From positions 1-16,441 of the forward strand of contig CAZEPQ010000032.1 of the NCBI GenBank assembly GCA_964514175.1: a stretch of DNA of 16,441 nt. Direction: 5' to 3'. A model generated the notes under the pieces. That model ran no database searches, was not told where the DNA came from, and saw only the letters and a program-made list of their open reading frames with translations. This document shows, piece by piece, positions 12,810-16,441 of the stretch. The stretch's first letter is position 1; every line of letters begins with the position of its first letter. The DNA comes from HGM13006 sp964514175. Its GTDB lineage: Bacteria > Bacillota > Clostridia > Oscillospirales > Oscillospiraceae. Made by a program: the position numbers and the translations under genes.

Positions 12810-13113
12810 TTCTGCCCCATGAGTTTCCACATTTCCACATGGAAAACGGTGTGTATAAATTGTGGAAACCCGGATTTTTTTAGTAACGGCAAAATTTCTG
12901 TGGAAAAGGGCCTATTTTATCCACAAAGGGGAAACAATAAAAAAGACAGTCTTCCCAATGGGCAAAAGCACTTTTCCACAGTTTCCACCGGCTCTACTAC
13001 TATTACTAAAAATATATAGATTTTATCTATAAAAGATACGAATTTACATACGTTTCGGGATTCCGGGGGTGGAAAACTCCTGTGGAAAGACCCGGTACGA
13101 GAGGAGCGTTAAA
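12810..13113 (+). other. oriC: Chromosomal replication origin (oriC) between dnaA and dnaN
   Basis: DnaA boxes lie on both strands. Exact ones are TTATCCACA (12917-12925) and inverted TGTGTATAA (12850-12858). Close variants lie at 12823-12831, 12831-12839, 12861-12869 (inverted), 12899-12907 (inverted), 12972-12980, 12981-12989 and 13081-13089 (inverted). After the last plus-strand box and a GGCT spacer come five consecutive DnaA-trio triplets CTA CTA CTA TTA CTA (12994-13008). An AT-rich unwinding tract follows (13009-13036), containing the palindrome TATAGAT-TTT-ATCTATA (13015-13031). This is the B. subtilis-type basal unwinding layout: boxes, GC spacer, trios, AT tract. Confidence 0.9.
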
Positions 13114-14223
13114 ATGATTCATTTTACCTGTGATAAGGATAAGTTCATAAACGCCATTTCCGTGGCGTCCAGAACCGTCTCCCAGAAAAGCACCATCTCT
13201 GCCCTGGAGGGCATCTATGTTACTGCCGGCGCTCTGCTGACCCTCACCGGCTATAATCTGGAGACAGGCGTGTCTGTCTCCATGGAAGCTGACGTGAAGG
13301 AAATGGGCAGCGCTATTTTCCCTGCCAAGCTGCTGGGTGACATCATCCGTAAGCTGCCTGACGACACTGTTACCATTAAGGTGGACGACAATTACCGGGT
13401 AAAGATCCTCAGCGGTATCAGCTCCTTCTCTATTATGGCCGCTCCTGCTGATGATTATCCAAATCTGCCGGACGTGGAATATGACAAGGCTATTTATGTG
13501 CCCCAGAATGTGATGAAGGATATGATCTCCGGCACTATCTTCTCTGTTTCCGAGAATCAGGCCCGGCCCATTCAGACCGGCTGTAAATTTGAAGTAACAC
13601 CCGAGGATATTACGGTCATTGCCGTGGACGGCTATCGTCTGGCCCTTCGCCGGGAGAAAATCGACAATCCCGAGAATCGGACGCTCAGTTTTGTATGCCC
13701 CTCTCCCGCCCTGCGGGAGCTGGAGAAGATCCTCACCGATACCGACGACAACTGCTCCTTTACCTTGGGAACCCGGCATATTCTGTTCCAGGTGGGCTCC
13801 GCTACCCTGGTTTGCCGTCTGCTGGAGGGTGAATTCCTGGATTGGCGCCGCGTAGTTCCCACAGATAACCCCATTAAGCTGGGGGTCAGCGTGAAGGATA
13901 TGACCCAGAGCATTGAACGTGTGAGCCTCATCGTCTCCGAAAAGCTCAAGAGCCCCGTCCGTATGACAGTGGGCGAGAATGTGATCGCCCTGCGGACCTC
14001 CAACTCCATCGGCAATGCCTATGACGAGTGCATGATGGCTGGCAATGGCAGCGATATGGAGATTGGCTTTAACTGCAAATATCTGTTGGATGCTCTGAAA
14101 GCCATTCCAGCGGAGAACATCATCTTTGAACTGAAAACAAATCTGAGCCCTGCGGTCATGACCCCCACTGAGGGAAATAAGTTTACCTATATGGTACTGC
14201 CGGTCAGACTGAAGGCGGAGTAA
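13114..14223 (+). CDS. dnaN: DNA polymerase III subunit beta (sliding clamp)
   Basis: This 369-residue protein forms the ring-shaped dimer that tethers the replicative polymerase to DNA. The sequence starts MIHFTCDKDKFINAISVASRTVSQKSTISALEGI, typical of the first clamp domain, and runs through three domains of about 120 residues to a hydrophobic C-terminus (FTYMVLPVRLKAE), which matches the family's YMIMPVR-like end in the client-binding region. The ATG at 13114 is preferred because GAGAGGAG lies about seven bases upstream. The reading frame opens 15 codons earlier at a GTG (13069), but that start falls among origin sequences and has no good ribosome site. It is the first gene after oriC, in line with yaaA, recF, remB and gyrB. 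Confidence 0.97.
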   Translation: MIHFTCDKDKFINAISVASRTVSQKSTISALEGIYVTAGALLTLTGYNLETGVSVSMEADVKEMGSAIFPAKLLGDIIRKLPDDTVTIKVDDNYRVKILSGISSFSIMAAPADDYPNLPDVEYDKAIYVPQNVMKDMISGTIFSVSENQARPIQTGCKFEVTPEDITVIAVDGYRLALRREKIDNPENRTLSFVCPSPALRELEKILTDTDDNCSFTLGTRHILFQVGSATLVCRLLEGEFLDWRRVVPTDNPIKLGVSVKDMTQSIERVSLIVSEKLKSPVRMTVGENVIALRTSNSIGNAYDECMMAGNGSDMEIGFNCKYLLDALKAIPAENIIFELKTNLSPAVMTPTEGNKFTYMVLPVRLKAE

Positions 14224-14241
14224 TTTATTGTTCTGCACCCT

Positions 14242-14270
14242 TAACCTTTCCAAATAGGAAGGGAAGGTTA
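14242..14270 (+). promoter_or_regulatory. Leader hairpin between dnaN and yaaA
   Basis: TAACCTTTCC (14242-14251) pairs with GGGAAGGTTA (14261-14270), ten pairs with one G-T, around a nine-base loop. It ends just before the yaaA ribosome site and lacks a T run, so it is more likely an RNA-stability or translation element than a terminator. Confidence 0.4.
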
Positions 14271-14288
14271 TTATGTGAGGTAAAATGT

Positions 14289-14528
14289 ATGATTATCAAA
14301 AAAACATCTCCCAAGGTATCCATCGAAATTCCCATTACCACGGAATTTATCAAGCTGGAATCCTTTTTGAAATTCGCCGGTGCTGCTGAAACAGGCGGCG
14401 ATGCCAAAAACCGCATCCAGAACGGCGAAGTCCTGGTAGACGGTCAGGTCTGCACCATGCGGGGCAAGAAGCTGACTCCCGGCATGGTGGTGGAGCTGGA
14501 TGGCAGCACCTATACGGTCACAAAATGA
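14289..14528 (+). CDS. yaaA: S4-domain RNA-binding protein YaaA
   Basis: This 79-residue protein is one S4 RNA-binding domain: TTEFIKLESFLKFAGAAETGGDAKNRIQNGEVLVDGQ, then a second half with RGKKLTPGMVVELDG. B. subtilis YaaA sits in the same place between dnaN and recF and is about 71 residues; homologues have been linked to ribosome maturation. The extra N-terminal residues (MIIKKTSPKVSI) make this copy slightly longer. GTGAGG lies about eight bases before the ATG at 14289; another ATG four bases earlier is out of frame. The stop codon overlaps the recF start (ATGA), so recF is translationally coupled. The family is clear; the function is inferred. Confidence 0.92.
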   Translation: MIIKKTSPKVSIEIPITTEFIKLESFLKFAGAAETGGDAKNRIQNGEVLVDGQVCTMRGKKLTPGMVVELDGSTYTVTK

Positions 14529-15625
14529 GGATTTCTCATTTAAAGCTGCAAAATTTCCGAAGCTACGAGGCCCTTTCAGCGGAGTTTGATCCAGGCGTAA
14601 ATCTGATCGTGGGAGACAATGCCCAGGGAAAGACCAATCTGCTGGAATCCATCATCTATCTTTCTCAAAGCGGTTCCTACCGCACCAGAAAAGAGGAAGA
14701 ACTGATCCGCTGGGGGGCGGATTTTGCCCGCCTACAGGCGGATATTCAAAGCTCTGACCGGGAAAATCAACTGGTCTATGTCCTGTTTCGTGGTTCCCGC
14801 CGCCGGCAAATCATGAAAAACGGCGTTCGGCAGAAGTCCGCTTTCGCTGTGGATGGGATGCTGACCACCGTGCTGTTCTGTCCTGAGGATTTGCAAATTC
14901 TCAGGGCCGGGGCTTCCGCCCGGAGAAAGTTTCTGGACAGCGCCATCTGTCAGTTGCGGCCTCAGTATAAAAAAGCCATCTCCGATTATCAAAAGCTCTA
15001 TGAATCCAAGAGTCGGATACTCCGGGATCGGTTTCAAAAGCCATCTCTGTTAGAGACCCTACCGGACTTTAATCGGCAAATGGCCATGATCGGCGCCTCT
15101 ATTGTGGGCTATCGGGCACAGTATTGCAAAAAGCTGGGGCTTTTGGCCCAAAAATATCACGGCATCTGTTCCGGCGGCAATGAAAAGCTGGAGCTGCAAT
15201 ATAAGACGGTCTCTTCCATTGAAGATTCCTTTGCCCCCAGAGCGGAGATATTTCAGCGGATCATGGAGCATCAGGAGGAGCATTACCGGGCGGAGCTGGA
15301 AAGCTGCCGCTGCCTCACAGGCCCCCACAAGGATGACTTTGAGGTGTACCTAGACGGCCGGCCCCTCAAGAGCTTCGGTTCTCAGGGACAGACCCGGACC
15401 GCAGCCATTGCTCTAAAGCTCTCCGAGCGGGAAATTGCCCGGGATGACACCGGAGAAGAGCCGGTGCTGCTGCTGGATGATGTGCTCTCCGAGCTGGATC
15501 GGGGCCGTCAGGACTTTATTTTGAATGAAATTCGTTCCGGTCAGGTGTTTATCACCTGCTGTGAGACGGAGAAAGTCACCACCGCCGGTAAGGTATTTTT
15601 GGTGGAGGATGGAAGGCTCAGATAA
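14525..15625 (+). CDS. recF: DNA replication and repair protein RecF
   Basis: This 366-residue SMC-like ATPase helps load RecA at single-strand gaps together with RecO and RecR. Walker A is GDNAQGKTN (30-38), the ABC signature is SFGSQGQTRTAAIALKLSE (from 283) and Walker B is LLLDDVLSELD (Asp 318-319). The conserved N-terminus LKLQNFRSYE is typical. The length is normal for the family. The ATG overlaps the yaaA stop by four bases, and remB starts two bases after the recF stop, so yaaA, recF and remB are one translational block. Confidence 0.97.
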   Translation: MRISHLKLQNFRSYEALSAEFDPGVNLIVGDNAQGKTNLLESIIYLSQSGSYRTRKEEELIRWGADFARLQADIQSSDRENQLVYVLFRGSRRRQIMKNGVRQKSAFAVDGMLTTVLFCPEDLQILRAGASARRKFLDSAICQLRPQYKKAISDYQKLYESKSRILRDRFQKPSLLETLPDFNRQMAMIGASIVGYRAQYCKKLGLLAQKYHGICSGGNEKLELQYKTVSSIEDSFAPRAEIFQRIMEHQEEHYRAELESCRCLTGPHKDDFEVYLDGRPLKSFGSQGQTRTAAIALKLSEREIARDDTGEEPVLLLDDVLSELDRGRQDFILNEIRSGQVFITCCETEKVTTAGKVFLVEDGRLR

Positions 15626-15627
15626 CT

Positions 15628-15873
15628 ATGTATGTAAATATCGGCGGCGATATGGCCGTAAGAGATAAAAACATCATCGGCATTTTCGACCTGGACGGCT
15701 GCTCCATGAGTAAAAAAACTATGGAATACCTTCAGGATGCCGAAAAAAATGGCGCTCTCTTGAATGTTACCGAGGATATTCCAAAAACATTCCTGGTAAC
15801 AGAGGAATACGGCATGGAAAAGGTGTATTTCACCCAGCTTTCTGCTGCCACCATCGAAAAGAGAGTGCTGTAA
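15628..15873 (+). CDS. remB: RemB/YaaB-like DUF370 protein
   Basis: This 81-residue protein begins MYVNIGGDMAVRDKNIIGIFDLDG, matching the DUF370 family (extracellular matrix regulators RemA/RemB). In B. subtilis the homologue yaaB (remB) has the same position between recF and gyrB and affects biofilm matrix expression; RemA is a DNA-binding protein. No separate DNA-binding motif can be named by eye. It begins two bases after the recF stop, so it is probably translated by coupling, with the ribosome site GGAGGATGGAAGG inside recF. No terminator follows it, only the repeat-rich gap before gyrB. Family and locus agree well; the role in this organism is inferred. Confidence 0.9.
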   Translation: MYVNIGGDMAVRDKNIIGIFDLDGCSMSKKTMEYLQDAEKNGALLNVTEDIPKTFLVTEEYGMEKVYFTQLSAATIEKRVL

Positions 15874-15930
15874 GCAGTTACGATATATGTAAAAATGAAA
15901 ATTTTGATTCACTGCTACTAAATAATAAAT

Positions 15931-15989
15931 GGAGCAGTGCAATGACCGACCTTTCCCTGAAAGGGGAAGGGAGGGATATGAAACTTGCG
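15931..15989 (+). repeat. 59-base direct repeat, copy 1
   Basis: It starts at GGAGCAGTG and ends at AAACTTGCG, and matches copy 2 (16087-16145) at 57 of 59 positions. It contains a hairpin-like CCTTTCCC/GGGGAAGG and a ribosome-site-like GGAG seven bases before an ATG (15942), which opens a 33-codon reading frame ending at 16043. The frame is probably incidental. Confidence 0.8.
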
Positions 15990-16045
15990 GAGATACCCGT
16001 ACCCGAAAAAAATATAAGTAAAATTTTAAGTACACCGCCCTAAAA

Positions 16046-16080
16046 CAAAATCGAAACCCAACGAAGTGGATTCGATTTTG
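16046..16080. repeat. Inverted repeat between the two 59-base repeats
   Basis: CAAAATCGAA (16046-16055) is the exact complement of TTCGATTTTG (16071-16080), with a 15-base loop. The T run inside the right arm is short and interrupted, so it is not a standard plus-strand terminator. Confidence 0.6.
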
Positions 16081-16086
16081 AGAGGA

Positions 16087-16145
16087 GGAGCAGTGTAGTG
16101 ACCGACCTTTCCCTGAAAGGGGAAGGGAGGGATATGAAACTTGCG
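16087..16145 (+). repeat. 59-base direct repeat, copy 2
   Basis: It differs from copy 1 at only two positions, one turning the ATG into GTG. Its end lies 22 bases before the gyrB start codon and just before the gyrB ribosome site, so it forms part of the gyrB leader. Confidence 0.8.
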
Positions 16146-16167
16146 ACGACGAAAAGGAGGTCAAAGT

Positions 16168-16441
16168 ATGTCAGAGGAAGTCAAGCAGACATACGGCGCC
16201 GAACAAATTCAGGTGCTGGAGGGACTGGAAGCAGTCCGAAAGCGCCCAGGTATGTATATTGGTTCCCAGTCTTCACCTGGTCTGCATCACCTGGTCTATG
16301 AGATCGTGGATAACGCCATCGACGAGGCACTGGCAGGCTATTGTAATCACATTCAGGTGGAGATCCGGGAGGGTGACGTCATCGCCGTTAAGGATAACGG
16401 ACGAGGCATCCCCACAGGCATCCAGGCTCAGACCGGCAAAT
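16168..16441 (+). CDS. gyrB: DNA gyrase subunit B (N-terminal part; runs off the window)
   Basis: Only the first 91 codons are present. They show the GHKL ATPase start of GyrB: VLEGLEAVRKRPGMYIG, then EIVDNAIDEA (catalytic Glu 45, Mg-ligand Asn 49) and DNGRGIP (adenine-contacting Asp 76). With GyrA it introduces negative supercoils. ParE shares these motifs, but the position directly after dnaA-dnaN-recF-remB supports GyrB. The start is the ATG at 16168, with AAAGGAGG ending seven bases upstream. An overlapping frame from copy 2 of the repeat runs across this start in another frame and is not considered a gene. Confidence 0.95.
   Translation, partial: MSEEVKQTYGAEQIQVLEGLEAVRKRPGMYIGSQSSPGLHHLVYEIVDNAIDEALAGYCNHIQVEIREGDVIAVKDNGRGIPTGIQAQTGK

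Noticed and set aside
13069..13113. Fifteen-codon extension of dnaN from a GTG
   Set aside because: No ribosome site, it lies among origin sequences, and clamp proteins begin at MIHFTC-like sequence.
13027..14253. Minus-strand 408-codon frame opposite dnaN
   Set aside because: It is long only because codon bias in dnaN avoids stops on the other strand; it also crosses oriC.
15931..16145. Possible CRISPR array from the repeated 59-mer
   Set aside because: Only two copies, repeat too long, spacer about 97 bases with its own inverted repeat, and no cas genes.
15541..16164. Minus-strand 207-codon frame with an internal repeat
   Set aside because: The protein repeat is just the 59-base DNA repeat read twice; the frame also overlaps recF and remB in antisense.
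16098..16301. Frame starting in repeat copy 2 and running into gyrB
   Set aside because: It overlaps the gyrB start in another frame; the gyrB ribosome site and motifs are decisive.

Overview
The window looks like the chromosomal origin region of a low-to-mid GC Firmicute, most likely class Clostridia and probably the Oscillospiraceae group. The reasons are the order dnaA-dnaN-yaaA-recF-remB-gyrB on one strand, strong Shine-Dalgarno sites and SigA-type promoters, a two-gene SufC/SufB-like iron-sulfur operon instead of a full suf operon, and C-rich synonymous codon use. The taxonomic placement is inference from gene content, not from a search.

Layout. Positions 1-528 carry two minus-strand genes: the first 13 codons of a gene whose N-terminus resembles CofE-like (F420-0:glutamate ligase family) proteins, and an unrecognised 118-residue protein. 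A tRNA-Thr(CGT) with encoded CCA and its own promoter and terminator follows at 733-808, also on the minus strand. The 809-1276 intergenic region holds a dense cluster of DnaA-box-like 9-mers beside an AT-rich tract, exactly where gene orientation flips from minus to plus. Next come a plus-strand LTA-synthase/sulfatase-type membrane protein (1277-3136) and a THUMP-domain RNA methyltransferase (3295-4407). An AT-rich islet (about 4394-5019) then has two divergent small genes, a DUF6809-like protein and a Cro/C1-type HTH protein, which share paired operator-like sites. Then follow polA (5181-7754), rimI (7835-8287) and tsaD (8281-9306), ending in a terminator.

The convergent minus-strand operon at 9465-11121 is the two-gene SufC/SufB-like (SMS-type) Fe-S assembly system, with a palindrome over its promoter. 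The 11128-11495 region between it and dnaA contains an unexplained structured RNA element ending in a strong terminator, then the dnaA promoter. dnaA (11496-12809) is separated from dnaN (13114-14223) by a textbook oriC at 12810-13113: clustered DnaA boxes on both strands, five consecutive DnaA-trio triplets and an AT-rich unwinding tract. yaaA, recF and remB follow tightly packed. A 294-base gap with a duplicated 59-base repeat leads to the start of gyrB at 16168, which runs off the window.

Most of the window serves replication and translation housekeeping: initiation (DnaA), sliding clamp (DnaN), repair (PolA, RecF), topology (GyrB), tRNA t6A modification (TsaD) and rRNA methylation. The points most worth a second look are the distant DnaA-box cluster at the strand switch about 10.4 kb before dnaA, the structured RNA upstream of dnaA, the minimal Fe-S operon with its palindromic operator, the HTH/DUF6809 islet with twin operators, and the duplicated repeat before gyrB.
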